Shown: positions 1 to 11,780 of the stretch, piece after piece
How positions within the stretch are numbered: the stretch's first letter is position 1
Layout of the letters: each line of letters opens with the position of its first letter
Source of the DNA: Closterium sp. NIES-65
Taxonomy: Eukaryota; Streptophyta; Zygnematophyceae; Desmidiales; Closteriaceae
Direction: 5' to 3'
DNA length: 64,000 nt
Assembly: GCA_948144175.1 (NCBI GenBank)
Contig: CANXME010002135.1
Coordinates: 1 to 64,000, forward strand
Translations under genes and position numbers: made by a program
Notes under the pieces: generated by a model
Database searches by the model: none
What the model was told of the DNA's origin: nothing
The model's input: only the letters and a program-made list of their open reading frames with translations

Positions 1-1079
1 GCGAGATCTCGCGCAGCTTGAAGGCGGCATCCAGCCAGCTCCTTCAGCTCCTTCTAGCATCGCGGAAGCTGCTGCTCGCGGCAAGACAGGTCGTCGACGT
101 ATAGACCAGCCACCCCCAGCAGGCCACTACACCCTCGTGACCTTGAAGTAAGAGCCTCCGTTCGGACCTGGCCTCTGTCTTTCCCCCCGGCGCCGCCCAG
201 CTACATCGTTGAGCGCCAAGTACCACAACAGTGGCGACTTGCTTCAGCCCGTTACAGATTCTTCAGCAGCTTGCACCACCCGCGCCGGATCCATCGTTGA
301 AGTAGTCCGGCCTGGTGCATGTTACAGCCACTCCGGTCGAGCTTGCTCTGCAGGAAGGCGTTCTTCATGTCGAGCTGCATCAGGTGAGGTTGAGGACGGC
401 GACGATGCTGAGGAAGATCCTCAGCGTAGCATAGCTGCCCACCGGCGCAAACGTCTCGTCGTAGTCGGCGCCGTACACCTGCGTGAAGCCCTTCACGACC
501 AGCCTCGCCTTCTCTCGCTCGACGGTGTCGTCGATGTGGTACTTCGTCGTCAACACCCACCGGTTTTTCATGACGTTCACCCCCGGCGGGCGTTCACCAA
601 GCTCCCACGTTCCCATGTTGAGGAGGCTGCAAATCTCCTCCTCCATGGCGGCCTTCACCGCCGGGCCCTTCCAGCTCGCCAACGCCTCCTTCACCGTCAT
701 CGTCGAGTTGTCCCAACGGTGCTCGGGGTCGGCTAGCATGTCGGGGTCGAGCTCTGGAAACTCCTCATCCTCCTCGGCGTCGTTGTACAGCAAGTCGTCG
801 TCATCATCGTCCACGTCGTACATCGTGGTGAAGGCAGCGGGGACGAAGAAGTCAGGCAGCCTCCGAAGTCGGCCTGAACGCCGTGGTCCCGGCTGGACCT
901 CCTCGGCGTCCCCTCCATTGTCGCTGTCATCGCTGCCCTCGGCGTCCTGCTGCTCCTCAGCCGGCGTCCCAGCCGACTGCTCCCCTGTGGTCGACTCCCC
1001 TGCCGACGACCCGGTAGCCGACCGCTCCTTGGTCGGCGTTGCTGCTGCCTGCTCCCCTGTCAGCTGCTGTTCTGCAGGT
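1..1079 (-). pseudogene. B element reverse transcriptase, broken fragment
   Basis: Continuation of the B polyprotein after the A1 insertion. From about 823 to 390 one frame reads an acidic linker (a run of Asp, then EEDEEFPELDPD) followed by copia RT start motifs: KEALASWKGP, the NRWVLTTKY segment, KARLVVKGFTQ and ETFAPVGSYATLR. A frameshift near 385-395 moves the next block (QLDMKNAFLQ) to another frame. Further breaks follow, with a stop at about 253. The catalytic YVDD codons are still readable at 101-90, followed by LDAAFKLREIS. Function is clearly lost through several frameshifts. RNase H is outside the window. Confidence 0.85.
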
Positions 1080-1196
1080 TGAGAAGAAACGAGAATGAAT
1101 GACTAAGGAATGAAAGTGATACAAGTATGCAACCCTAGCATTGTGTACCCCATATAGGCTACCCCACTACAGCCTATACAACATTATAATTTGACA
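1080..1196 (-). repeat. A1 3' LTR (117 bp)
   Basis: Reverse complement starts TGTCAAATTATAATG and ends TTCTTCTCA. It is identical to 8328-8444 except for one T/C difference. The adjoining PPT-like purine run is CTATGGGGGTG just right of 1196 (antisense here). Confidence 0.95.
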
Positions 1197-1402
1197 CACC
1201 CCCATAGGCAAAGTGGGGGAGAACAAGGGTCACAAGACCAGTCAAGCAAAGCAAAGCAAGCTCAGGGTGGATCACAAAGTCACCACACATTCCGAGCACA
1301 AGTTCAAGGCCACAAGGCCAGTTCACATGCAGGAGTACATATATATATAAAAGGCTAGACAAGCAAGAGCAGGTGTAAATATATGTAGCAGTACAAACAA
1401 GG
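1197..1402 (-). other. A1 3' UTR and polypurine tract
   Basis: About 205 nt between the RNase H stop (1405-1403) and the LTR. It contains a TA-rich stretch, the motif AACTGGCC...GGCC and a block around GTGCTCGGAATGTGTGG that recurs in the same place in A2, A4, A5, A6, A7 and A8. The PPT (TATGGGGGTG in sense) directly abuts the LTR. Confidence 0.7.
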
Positions 1403-4400
1403 TCAAGAGGTGAGCAAGTGAGGCAAGACAGGCACAAGACCAAGCTGAGTACAGAAGCGCTGATGATCACAAGGCGCAAGTGCCTTGGTGAAGATATCAG
1501 CAATGTTGGCCTCAGAGGCCACGTACGCAAGACGCAGCTGACCACGCTGCTGCAGCTCACGAGCAAGGAAATAGCGAAGAGCAATGTGCTTTGTTCTGTG
1601 CTCCAGTCTCTGCTCTCGAACACAAGGCCAGCATGGCCTTGTTGTCTACGTACAACACTGGAGGAGAACGAGGCACCTCTCCAAAGTCAGACAGCAGGTA
1701 GGTGAGCCAGCGAAGCTCCCGTGCAGCCATGGCCCCGGCGTAGATCTCAGCCTCACAACTGGAGCCGAGAACAGAAGACGAGCGGGTAGCCCGCCACGAA
1801 ACAGAGACGGAACCAAGACTGAAGGTGTAACCCTGTGACGACCGCTACGTAGCCTGGTCGTCCGCCCAAGAAGCGTCTGCGTGCTCAGTAAGGACCATTG
1901 GACTCCGCCCTCCAAGCACAAGCCCCATGCCCGACGTACTGCACAAGTAGCGCAACACCCTCTTCGCTGCAGCCATGTGCTCCGGTCTGTGTCTCCCAGG
2001 AGCAACATTGCGTGCGAGAATGCTAAGAGGGTATGCAAGGTCAGGTCGAGTGCAGGTCATCAGGTACATGAGGCAGCCGACAAGCTCTGGGTACGGGCCA
2101 CTCGACTCTACGGACTCATCCGAAGGCAGAGCTGAGAGCGAGTGGCGAGTAGGCAGAGGAGTGGCCTGAGGCGAGGAGTACGTGAAGCCGAAGCGCTGAA
2201 AGACCTGCTGCACCATGCGTGACTGAGTCAGGCTAATGGTGAGGCGTGCTCTGTCCCGGGTGATCTGCAAGCCAAGGTAGCTGCGCAGTTCACCCAGGTC
2301 TGTGCACGTGTGTCTCTTCTGCAGCTCGGACTTCACGTGAGCGAGTCCAGCAGTGTCAACAGTGGCTAAGACCAAGTCGTCAACGTAAACGAGGATGTAG
2401 AACGGTGGCAAAGAAGTGTCGGTGCGTAGAAACAGCGACGGGTCGGCAGTAGAGGGAGCAAACCCAAGAGCCGCAAGCGTAGTCCTCAGTGTGTCGTGCC
2501 ACTCACGCGGTGCCTGGCGGAGACCGTAGACTGGCGGCCGGAGTCTCCACTAGGTGCCAGGAGGAAAAGTCCCAGTGAAGCCAGGTGGGCGGCGCAGCCA
2601 GATCTCCTCGTGCAGGCTGCCCTGCAAGAAAGCAGTGCTGAAGTCAAGAGAGTGCAGCTCGTAGTCGCGCTGAGCGGCTATGTGTAGCAGCACCCAAAGA
2701 GTGGTCATCTTCGGGGTGGGAGAGAAGGTCTGAAAGTAGTCAACTCCCTGCCGCTGACTGAAGCCACGAGCCACGTACCGCGCCTTGAAGACAGGCGGGG
2801 AACCCGGTGGCCGCTTCACCCTGAAAATCCACATGCCACTAACGATGATCGCCCCAGGCGGGGGAACCTCGTCAACGTAGGTGCCTGTGGACTTCTAGGA
2901 AGCCATCTCTGCGTCCATAGCTGCCTGCGACTGAGAGGAGTAGGGACCCTCTATCGCCTCCGCGTAAGAGCGCGGAGTCGGGATGTCAAGTGCATCCGGG
3001 TCTCCCTCAGGGGTAAGCAGTACGGACACGAGATGAGGTGAAGCAGTAGCCAGACACTGGAACTCCTCCTGCCTGTCCTGAAGGACGTCTGTGCCAAGGG
3101 CACACTCACCCCCGACGGACGGAGGACAGACAGACTCAGACTCTGCGACAAGACTAGCAGCGTAGTCGAGACGTTTGCGAGCAGCAAAGTCGACGAGCTC
3201 AGCAACTAGGGCAGACGCAGCAGTGGACTCAAAAGAAGGGTCAGTGACGGCAGTAGCAAGGAGACGCGTGACAGTAGGACTGGCAGTACGAAGAGAGTCC
3301 GACTCCGGGTCGGCAAGAGCAGGAAGAGAGGACTCAGGAGGAGAAGGTAAAGGGGCACGCAGTGGAGTAGTGGACGGACGATGAGACATCCGGTGCGTGC
3401 CAGGGACAGGAGGAGGACGCTGACACGAACCGCGACCACTAGTGCGAGCAGCACGGACAGGCGATGCAGGGTGAGACGCAGGCTCACGACGCTCAGCAAG
3501 ACCTCCAGTAGGACCAGTGTAGTGAGACGGAGCAGGCAGTGGGGAGGTCGGGTGTAACTATAGCTGTGACGGGTCAGGCAGTAGACACTCTAAGGGAGGA
3601 GGAGGACCAGTAGAAGGCGGGAGACCAAGAACCTGCTGAAGGAGCGGAACGAAGTACGGCCGAGGCCGCGCGGCGACTCCTGTCACAGCGAGGACAGAAC
3701 CAGTACTCCCAGCGGCAGCAACAGCGCCAGCAGCACCTCCAGCTCCAGTACCTCCAGCAGCACCAGCAGCACCTCCAGCACCGAATGCAGTAGCCTCAGC
3801 AACAACACCCTCAGCAACTCCAGCTCCAGAAGTACCCGAAGGCCCAGCAGCTCTAGTACTCCCAGTACGAGCACCTCCGGGACCCTCGGCACCAGTACTC
3901 TAAGCAGTCGAAGAACCTCCAACTCCAGCAGCCCGCCTCCAGCGGCGGGAAAACCACTCACGCAGCTCCTGTGGAGAGAGTGGCTCCCAGCGAGACGAAG
4001 CACCTGGAGGACCGCCAGACACAGCACCAGCAGGCGCAGCTCCCACAGGCTCCGCACCCCCAGGCTCAGCACCTCCAGGCTCAGCACCCCCAGGCTCCCA
4101 CCCCCAGGCTCAGCACCCCCAGGCGTAGCACCCCCAGGCTCAGCTCCCCCAGACCCAGCACCCTTGGCTCAGCATCCCCAGACTCAGCACCCCCACGCTT
4201 AGCACCCACAGAGTCAGCACCCCCAGGCTCAGCACCCTCAGCAGCACCAGAGTCACCAGTGACCTCGACAGGCTCGACTGCGTCTACCTGGGACACACTT
4301 GAAGGGGACGGACCCTGAGGGGGAAGGGGGTCTACAGGAGGGGGACCTAGGACAAGGAAGAGCGGCGGCGGGGGGAGGGACGGAGTGCGGTAGGGGAAGA

Positions 4401-7321
4401 GTCGGTAGTAGGGGACCGACTCGTCAAACGTGACGTCTTGGGAGGACAGAGCACGGCGAGAGGTGGGGTGGTAGAACTGCCACCCTTGCGCGTCAGGGGG
4501 GAAACCCAGGAAGACGCAAGGAGCAGCACGAGGGGACAGCTTGTCTGCAGACAAGTCGCGGACAAACGCCCGAGATCCCCAGACACGGAACGCGGACGCA
4601 TCGCCAACTTTCCCCGTCCACAGCAAAGCTGGGGAGGTCTCCGGCATGGAGACCCTGGGGTGAAGGTTGATCTGATGCGCCGCGTACCGAACCGCAAACG
4701 GCCACAGAAAATGGGGGGCAGCCGCATGCATCATGGACGTACGGGCGACGTCCGTGACCATGCCAATGCGGCGCTCAGCAATCCCATTTTGCTGTGGAGA
4801 GTTCGGAAGCGTGAAGGTCTAGCGGATGCCTCGTGCACGACAGAAGGCTTGCAGAAGGCCAGAGGAGAACTCTCCACCTCTGTCAGAGTGCAGACGCAGA
4901 ACAGGAAAGTCCGAGCCGAAGCTCTGCCTGAGCTGGAGACGACCTGCACGGATCCAGTCCATCAACACCTCAGTGACATCACCCTTGCTGCGCAAGGGGA
5001 AGACTGTGGTGTAACGCGAGTAGTCGTCAACCACCAGCAGGAAGTAGCGCTCGTGACCCTGACCACGGACGCGGGTCGGGCCCCACACGTCCATGTGAAG
5101 CGTCTGCAGTGGGGCCTCTGTCGGAGGAAACTGGGAGGAGTGAGGGGCAGCCCGCTGCCCCCCCTCGACACAGGGGACGCAGATAGGGCCAGGCCCCGGA
5201 GGAAGGGGAGGGAGGGACCGGGGAAGACCAGAGACAAGGACACGAGAGGCCATGCCTCGGAGACGAAGCAGGGAGGGGTGACCAAGGCGGTGGTGCCAGA
5301 GGAGGGTCTGGTGGGACAGGAGACGACACGAGCAGGGAGTAGACTCAGGACCAGACCTGGACGCTGCAGCAAACACCTGACCCGACGCAGCTACCTGACC
5401 AGACGCAGTGACTGAAGGAGACCCAGTGGTCAGTGTGTACAGGCTCGACCCCGGCCAACGAGTAAACGTGGCCAAGTGTCGGCCCGTCCGAGCGTCCGTG
5501 CAGTGGGTCACCCGCTGGCTCGCAGGAGTGAACTTGTGAACTCCCCCATCCTGAAGGTCAGCGCCACTCACCAAGTTCGTAGAGAACGAGGGGAGGTAAA
5601 GACCAGACAGGGTGCCAGAGGGAGCCGCCGGACACGGGAGGACAGTGGAGAAGTGAGCAAGGACAGGACCCCCAGAGGGATCTGCTAGAGAGACTGCAAC
5701 TGGCCGACCAAGCGGCGTGAGTGTGGTACGGTCTCGAAAGAAGGAGCGAGACGCCCTCGAGTCGAGGGTGAAGGTGAGGGAGGCCAAAGCCGACTCGGTA
5801 CCTGAGAGTGTGGACTCACCAGCACCTGAGGGAGCAGAGCAGCACTAGCACCTAGAGCAGCAGCCTCGCTAGTACCTAGAGCGGCAGCCTCACCAGTACC
5901 TAGAGCAGCAGTCTCAATGCCCGGGTCGGGCGGGAAACACCGGTAGCAGTCACCCTCATCACTAATAGACACAGCATACATGGCAGCAAGAATAGCATCA
6001 TAATCCAGATCAAAGATAGCTACCCCCGCCCTAGACAGCTCACCCCAGCGAGGGATCTCCGTGGCCTCCGGAAACTGGTGACGCCAAGCGTCCGTCAGGC
6101 GGCCAAAGCAGCGCTGGGTGGAGTGCGCACCCCCACACTGCTCACCCGCACGGTCGCCGGTGCGCAGGATGTAGGTGCACGGACTAGCACCCCCACCCCG
6201 CTGGCGAGCAGTGTACCACTCACGGAGCTGCTGAGGGGAGGGGGTGTCACGAGGGCGCTGTTGCTGCTGCTGCTGCTGGCGCTGACCACTGCCGGAGCCG
6301 ACCACTGCCGGAGCCGACCCTCTGCGCAGCGCCACCCCGACCAGCTCCACCTCCTCCACCTCCGCCACCTCCGCCACCTCCGCTCCCACCGCCACCGCCG
6401 CCGCCGCCTCCGCCTCCACTGCCACCGCCGACACCTCCTCCCCCACCTCCACCCCCACCCCCACCCCCACTCCCCCCGCCGCCTCCACCTCCACCTCCAC
6501 CGCCCCCGCTAGCTCCTCCAGTGCCCCTGCCCCCCTTGCCCTTGCCAGAGCGACGCTTCCCACTAGGGGTAGACGCCGCACCGACCGACTCCAAATCAAC
6601 GAGGTCGGCCGCAGCAGCAGAGGCAACAGAGGGCAAAAGAGGGGAGGGGGAACACCCCTCAAAGATGGGGGTGCGCGGGTCACCACGAGAGGCCCCTACA
6701 GCGACTATGCTCTTCTCTGCTGCTAGGAGGGCCTTCTCGAGGAGGTCAACAGTGAGAGTGGTGGGACTGACTGAGAGAAACTGGTCCCTGACTACGCGAA
6801 GGGAGTCAAGGAGGCGGGTAACTATGTAGTAGAGAGTGATGTACATGGGGGGGGGGGGGGTTCTTGGCGCAGAACTCAGCAGGAAGCGCAACGCGGTAGC
6901 GAGTGTCACTCGTGCGGAGGTGCGTAATGAGGTCAGCGACTGTGGGAAAGGCAGCAAGGTCAGGGAAGAGGTACGGTAGCATGAGGCGGCTCAGTGCAGC
7001 AGTGGCAGGGGAGGAGTAGCGTGCAACTACAGCGTCGTACAAGGTCTTAGCACTCTTGTACTGGCTAAAGTGCGCACGCTCAGAGGTAGGAAGGTGGCGA
7101 CGCACAGCAAGACGTGCAGCTGCATCGCGCGTGGCCCACTGTGAGCGAATAGTGGCATCAGCATCAGCAGCAGGGGCAGGAGAGGCACCATAGGTGAGGT
7201 CAAAGAGAGAGAGTCCGTCTGCCCTATCGCACTGTAAGAAAAGCTGCAGGTCATCTATCAAGACGTCAAAGTCAATGACCCTACCCTCAGCGTCAAAAGC
7301 GAGGACACTAGGGGTAGCCAT
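1403..7321 (-). pseudogene. A1 gag-pol polyprotein, multiply broken
   Basis: The frame opens with MATPSVLAFDAEGR at 7321, the same start as in A4 and A6. It shifts at a 14-base C run (sense; 6860-6847), continues from MYITLYY, passes a poly-Gly segment and shifts again. The CX13CX3HX4C motif, the protease and integrase core follow. The protease active site reads DSRAS instead of DSGAS. An in-frame TAG (4821-4819) replaces the Gln of the RQTF motif in integrase. Integrase C-terminus (4761-4081), Gly/Glu/Pro spacer, RT with YVDD intact (2387-2376) and RNase H (CEAEIYAG, YVDNKA blocks) are all recognisable, with additional stops. The true end is TGA at 1405-1403. Confidence 0.9.
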
Positions 7322-8313
7322 GATAGAAGTAGACTAGCAGCGCAAACAGTAGGGTAAGAGCAGTGCGGAGAAAGAGGCGCTCCTCTTACCGGAGAGGGCG
7401 GCTCGAGCGACTCGGCGGTGCGGGCGGCTCGGTTGCTGGGCCGCTCGGCTGGTGGGCGGCTCGGCTGGTGGGCGGCTCGGCTTCTGGGCGGCTCGGCGGC
7501 TCGGCGGCTGGGTGGCTCTGCAGCTCGGTTGCTGGGCGGCTGGGCTGCTCGGCGGTTCGGCTGCAGGGCGGCGCGACGGTCGGCTGCTCGGCTGGGTATG
7601 GCGGCTGGGGCAGCTCGGGTGGCGGGCAGCGCTGCAGCAGGCGACGGGGCCGCAGGTAAGGGCGGCGGGGCCGCAGGTAAGGTGGCGGGGCCGCAGGTAA
7701 GGTGGCGGGGCCGCAGCGAAGGGCGGCGGGGCCGCAGGTAAGGTGGCGGGGCCGCAGGTAAGGTGGGAGGGCCGCAGGTAAGGGCGGCGGGGCTGCAGGT
7801 AAGGTGGCGGGGCTGCAGGTAAGGTGGCGGGGCCGCAGCGAAGGGCGGCGGGGCCGCAGGCAAGGTGGCGGGGCCGCAGGTAAGGTGGCGGGGCCGCAGC
7901 AGCAGGCGACGGCCCCGCAGGTAAGGGCGGCGGGGCCGCAGGTAAGGGCGGCGGGGCCGCAGGTAAGGGCGGCGGGGCCGCAGGTAAGGGCGGCGGGGCC
8001 GCTGGTAGGGTGGCGCGCCCGTAGGTAGGTGGCAGGGCCGCGGGTGAGGGCGGCGCGAGGGCGGCGACAGGCCGCTGAGGGTGGCGACGGGGCGCGTAGG
8101 GCGACGTCAGGCCGCGAAGGGCGGCGACGGGCCGAGTAAGGGCGGCGCGAGGGAGGCCGCTAGGGGCGACGCGACGGGGCCGAAGGAGGCCTAGGACGGG
8201 CGCGACGGTAGAGAGGGCACACGAGGCTCGACTCGGGCCTAAGCAAAGTGCGCTCCAGGCAGGAAAAAAAAAATTCGACTTGGTGGGCCCTAGGAACAGT
8301 TCCCACGAGGGAA
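7322..8313 (-). repeat. A1 leader with GC-rich minisatellite
   Basis: Non-coding leader between PBS and gag. From about 7640 to 8030 it is an array of 18-19-bp units of the type GGCGGGGCCGCAGGTAAG with point variants. Nearer the PBS are a GTTCCC/GGGAAC hairpin and a GGAGCGCAC-type remnant of the palindrome seen in A6. Long open frames on either strand here are repeat artefacts. Confidence 0.85.
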
Positions 8314-8327
8314 CCTGCTCGATACCA
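8314..8327 (-). promoter_or_regulatory. A1 primer-binding site
   Basis: TGGTATCGAGCAGG in sense, immediately 3' of the 5' LTR. It resembles the plant initiator-Met tRNA complement (TGGTATCAGAGC) with a small deletion or substitution. The same site is present in A4 and A6. Confidence 0.8.
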
Positions 8328-8444
8328 TGAGAAGAAACGAGAATGAATGACTAAGGAATGAAAGTGATACAAGTATGCAACCCTAGCATTGTGTACCCCA
8401 TATAGGCTACCCCACTACAGCCTACACAACATTATAATTTGACA
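8328..8444 (-). repeat. A1 5' LTR (117 bp)
   Basis: Pairs with 1080-1196 (one difference). Outer end at 8444 is followed by the duplicated target CAGGC. Confidence 0.95.
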
Positions 8445-10005
8445 CAGGCGCCTCCTTTACCGGTTTCACCAAAGGCGGCTGCACCACCTGCTGCCTCCCA
8501 GTCGGCGTCAGCTTCGCTCCCACACCGACTTTCACAGCATCACGTCGGCCACCGGCGACATCACGTCGGCCACCGGCGATGCTTGGGCCCGGCGCCACAG
8601 GTGACGCCCGACTTCTCCTCTCATCGCCTGAGGCCGACATAGGTGTCAGCCCGTGCAAGTCGGCCACGAGGGGAGGGGCAGGGGTCGTAGGAGAAGGGGA
8701 AGGAGGACGGACGACCTCGGCGTCCTCAGCAGCAAGCTCACCGACCTCGGCGAGCAGAGGCAGTGTCGCCGTCGAGGTGTCAGTCAGCGGTGTAGTAGGC
8801 GTCCGACCTAACACCGGCCCGTGCTCCGACTTCCACACCTCCAGCGACATATCCTCGTAGAACACCACGTCCGACGTGGTGACCAACCGGTTGGCGTCGA
8901 TGTCGAGGAGCTCCCAGCCCTTGCTCTCCCCCGACACACCAAGGTGAAGGCCCCACCTGGCCTTTGGCTTCAGCTTCCCACCACGCTGCTGCTCGGGGAC
9001 AAGGAACTGGGCCATGCAGCCCCACACCCGCGCCAGCGACAAGTCGGGCTTCTTCCCGGTCAGCAGCTGGTACGGCGTCGTCCCTGGCGGCAGCGCCGAC
9101 CTCTCAAGGCAGTTGCGGACCCAGACAGCCTGCCGGAGAGCGAGGTGCCACCAGTGGTGCTGCACGCCCATGTGCAGCAGCATTGTCCGCACCGACTCCA
9201 CCACCGTCCTCATCTCCCGCTCCGCCATGCCGTTCTGCTGCGGGGTGTACGGGCAGGTAAGGTCGTGGACGATCCCCTTTCCGTCCACGAAGTCGGTGAA
9301 ATTCTTCCCGAGGAACTCCCCTCCTCGGTCTGAGCGCAGCATCAGCACCGACTTCTTCACCTGTCTCTCCACCAACAACAGCCACTTCTGGAACTCCAGC
9401 AGCACATCCGACTTCTTGGCGACCGTCCTTACCCACACGTAGCGGGTCTTGCGGTCCTTCAGCAGCAAGAAGTACAAGCTGCCGTCCTTCGCAGCCACGC
9501 GGAACGGCCCGCACAGGTCGATGTGCACGACGGCCAGCACTTCGTCGGCGTCGGAGCCTTTATCGGGGAAGGAGTGCCGCGCCAGCTTCCCACCGACGCA
9601 CGAGACACACGGTGAGTCGGCGCCCGTTGCCGACTTGAGGTCCACCCCAATGGCGACCTCGTTCTTCGCCGAGCTCCGTATGGTGTCCATGCCGACGTGC
9701 GCAAGCCTAGCATGCATTCTGTCCGGCGTCGACTTCGCCTTCGAGACGATCGCCCGCAGAGCCACGACCTCCAGCGTGGTCGACGCTGACGTCGTCGTGC
9801 AGGGACGCAGGTCGGTGCAGAGGACTCGCCCGGAGTACGTCGCCCGCCCGAGCACCTCCCCTGCTGCCGAGACGAGCAGCATGCCGTCGTCGTCCTCCTG
9901 CAGCTTCACGCCGTGCTCCTTCAGCTGGCCGGCCGACAGCAGGTTGGCCCGCACACCCGGGACGTACAGCACGTCGGGGATGAGCACCTGCTTCCCGACC
10001 TCTCC
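8445..10005 (-). CDS. B element integrase region of the polyprotein
   Basis: Reads on in the gag frame after a single TAA. First Met is at 9987, but the natural frame is continuous with gag-protease. Motifs: LIPDVLYVPGVRANLLS (the segment before copia integrases), an HHCC zinc domain (HARLAH, later CVSC), and the D,D,E core: HIDLCGPF, LRSDRGGEF, NGMAERE. The C-terminal part has WGCMAQFLVP and the DVVFYEDMS box. The frame is cut by A1 at 8445 after residues KEAP. All three catalytic acids are visible, so this segment looks undamaged apart from the upstream stop and the A1 insertion. Confidence 0.9.
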
Positions 10006-11562
10006 TTACAGGGTGACGGTGCCACAGCCCTGGACGTCCTGCAGCGCCCCATTGAAGCCCCGCACGTGCTTGATGGGGCCGCTCGGCTGCAGGTCAACGA
10101 AGACCTCCTTCATCCCCATCAGGTGGTGGGAGCAGCCGCTGTCGAGCAGGACCACCGCCGGGTTTGCCTGCACAGCTGCCGCCACCGCCTGAAAGTCCTC
10201 TCCGGCCTCCGGCGCCAGAGAGATGGTCGGCTCCACAACGCCGACCAGCGAGCACGACGCCGTCTTGTCGTCTCGCCCCTTGCCGCCTGCAGCGGAGTCG
10301 GCGTCCTTCGCCAAAGTCGATGTCTTGGTCGACTGCTTCTCCTTGCGCGGCTGGTTTCCTCCACGACGAGGACGACGGCTGCCAGACCTCCCACGACCTC
10401 CCTTAGCGTCGTCGTCGTCGGAGTCACTGCGGTTGGGACACTCGAAGGAGAGATGGTCGGGGTCGCCGCACAGCCAGCACTCCCGACGTCGACCTCCTCC
10501 TCCCCGACAGCTGTCCTTGGTCGACTTCTTCTTGTCAACCTCCTTGGCCGGCTTCCAGCCACTGCTACCACCACCGCCAGACTGTCCGCGTTGCCCCGGT
10601 CGACCTCCTTGCTTCGCTGAGGCAACAAAGTTTGCCTGCGCCAAGAGCTCCTGGGACCGCTCGGCCTCCTGCATCGCTTCGTCCTGCAGGATGTACAAGG
10701 TCAAGTTGTCCTCGTTGAGCGTCGACCTCGTGCTCGGCGCCATGGACAGCCGCTTCAGCAGGTTGTAGCTGCTAGAGAGTCCCTGCATGACATGGGTGAT
10801 ATACGACGCCGTGAAGTACTGCGCGCCGGCCATCCTGATAGTGGCGAGAATTCGCCGGGCTCGGTTGCAGTAGTCAGTCGCTGTCTCCTCGTCACCCATA
10901 CGCAGGTGCGTCAGCTGTCCCTCCAGCTGGGCGATGAACAGGTCGTCGGTGACCTGGTACGTCGACTCAATGAAGTGCCACGCCTGGTGGCCGGCGTCGA
11001 TGTACTCCCGGCACCACTTCAAGGCGATTTGGACGCCCGGCGAGCAGCACCGCGAGATGACCGTGAAGGTCAACAGCTGCACGGCGCGAAACTCCGCCCG
11101 CAAGTCGGGGTGGTGCTCATCCGGCGTCGCCACAGTCCCCTGGGCAAAACCGATCAGTCCGGCCATCTCCAGCTGGGGCTCGATAGCTTCCTTCCAGGTG
11201 AGAATGTCGGGTCGACCGACCACTGGAGGAGTGACTGAGATTCTGTCCGGCGTAAACTTGATGTAGCCATAGCTCGGCGCAATCCCACCTGCCGTCACCT
11301 GGGACGCCGACATCGGCGACAGCCCACTCCGTCGACCTCCGACGTCACCCTGCGAAGAGCCTGCAGCCGCCGACGACTGCATCCCTTGTGCCTGAACGCC
11401 GCTGACTTCACCTGCGTGTATCACACCTCGCTGCCTCGACGTGCCTCCCGCACTGCTGCCGACCTGACCTCCACCGGCTTTGACGCCCACGTCGACGCCG
11501 CCGTCGTTGTTCACCGGTCGAGGAGAGGCACGTCGAGAAGGGGGGTGCTCCGCCGCCCACAC
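10006..11562 (-). CDS. B element Gag plus protease
   Basis: 518 codons, ATG at 11562, TAA at 10008-10006. After a Gly/Ser-rich N-terminus comes a copia-type gag core (PDILTWKEAIEPQLEMAGL, then YCNRARRILATIRMAG and LQDEAMQEAER). A basic linker and a canonical CCHC knuckle (CWLCGDPDHLSFEC, CX2CX4HX4C) follow, then an acidic Ser/Asp stretch and a copia aspartic protease site (LLDSGCSHHLMG). The frame beyond the TAA is the same and continues as integrase, so the stop is either a nonsense mutation or, less likely, a readthrough point. The start was chosen as the first ATG after the PBS leader in the long frame. Confidence 0.88.
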   Translation of the reverse strand: MWAAEHPPSRRASPRPVNNDGGVDVGVKAGGGQVGSSAGGTSRQRGVIHAGEVSGVQAQGMQSSAAAGSSQGDVGGRRSGLSPMSASQVTAGGIAPSYGYIKFTPDRISVTPPVVGRPDILTWKEAIEPQLEMAGLIGFAQGTVATPDEHHPDLRAEFRAVQLLTFTVISRCCSPGVQIALKWCREYIDAGHQAWHFIESTYQVTDDLFIAQLEGQLTHLRMGDEETATDYCNRARRILATIRMAGAQYFTASYITHVMQGLSSSYNLLKRLSMAPSTRSTLNEDNLTLYILQDEAMQEAERSQELLAQANFVASAKQGGRPGQRGQSGGGGSSGWKPAKEVDKKKSTKDSCRGGGGRRRECWLCGDPDHLSFECPNRSDSDDDDAKGGRGRSGSRRPRRGGNQPRKEKQSTKTSTLAKDADSAAGGKGRDDKTASCSLVGVVEPTISLAPEAGEDFQAVAAAVQANPAVVLLDSGCSHHLMGMKEVFVDLQPSGPIKHVRGFNGALQDVQGCGTVTL

Positions 11563-11780
11563 GGAGCGGAGTCCAGCTTCAACGACTACCCAGGGTATCG
11601 CCCACTACTCCTGGGCCTCATGGCGTCTCCTCGCATCCTCCAGCCGTCCCTCCAGGGTGTCCATCACCTCGGCGTCGCCTACGCGCATGCTAGTGACTGC
11701 ACAGCTGCCGGTCTACGAACACGATCGGTAAGTCGGCTAGACTGAACTACATCGCGGTGTCGTCCACGCTCACCGCACCA
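11563..11780 (-). promoter_or_regulatory. B leader and primer-binding site
   Basis: Directly 3' of the B 5' LTR the sense strand reads TGGTGCGGTGAGCG (11780-11767), a PBS-like TGG start that is not the iMet type used by A elements. I could not assign its tRNA. About 200 nt of leader precede the gag ATG at 11562. Confidence 0.65.

Larger units (their letters stand above)
1080..8444 (-). mobile_element. A1: copia A-family element inserted in B
   Basis: Complete 7365-bp element with two 117-bp LTRs differing at one base and TG...CA ends. A 5-bp duplication flanks it (CAGGT at 1075-1079, CAGGC at 8445-8449 on the plus strand). The insertion interrupts B just after integrase: the B frame runs ...KEAP into the LTR. 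Internal order on the minus strand: PBS, GC-rich leader, gag, protease, integrase, acidic/Gly spacer, RT, RNase H, about 200-nt 3' UTR, PPT. The LTR identity points to a recent insertion, yet the coding region carries frameshifts and stops, so it may have been copied from an already defective template with trans-supplied proteins. Confidence 0.95.
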
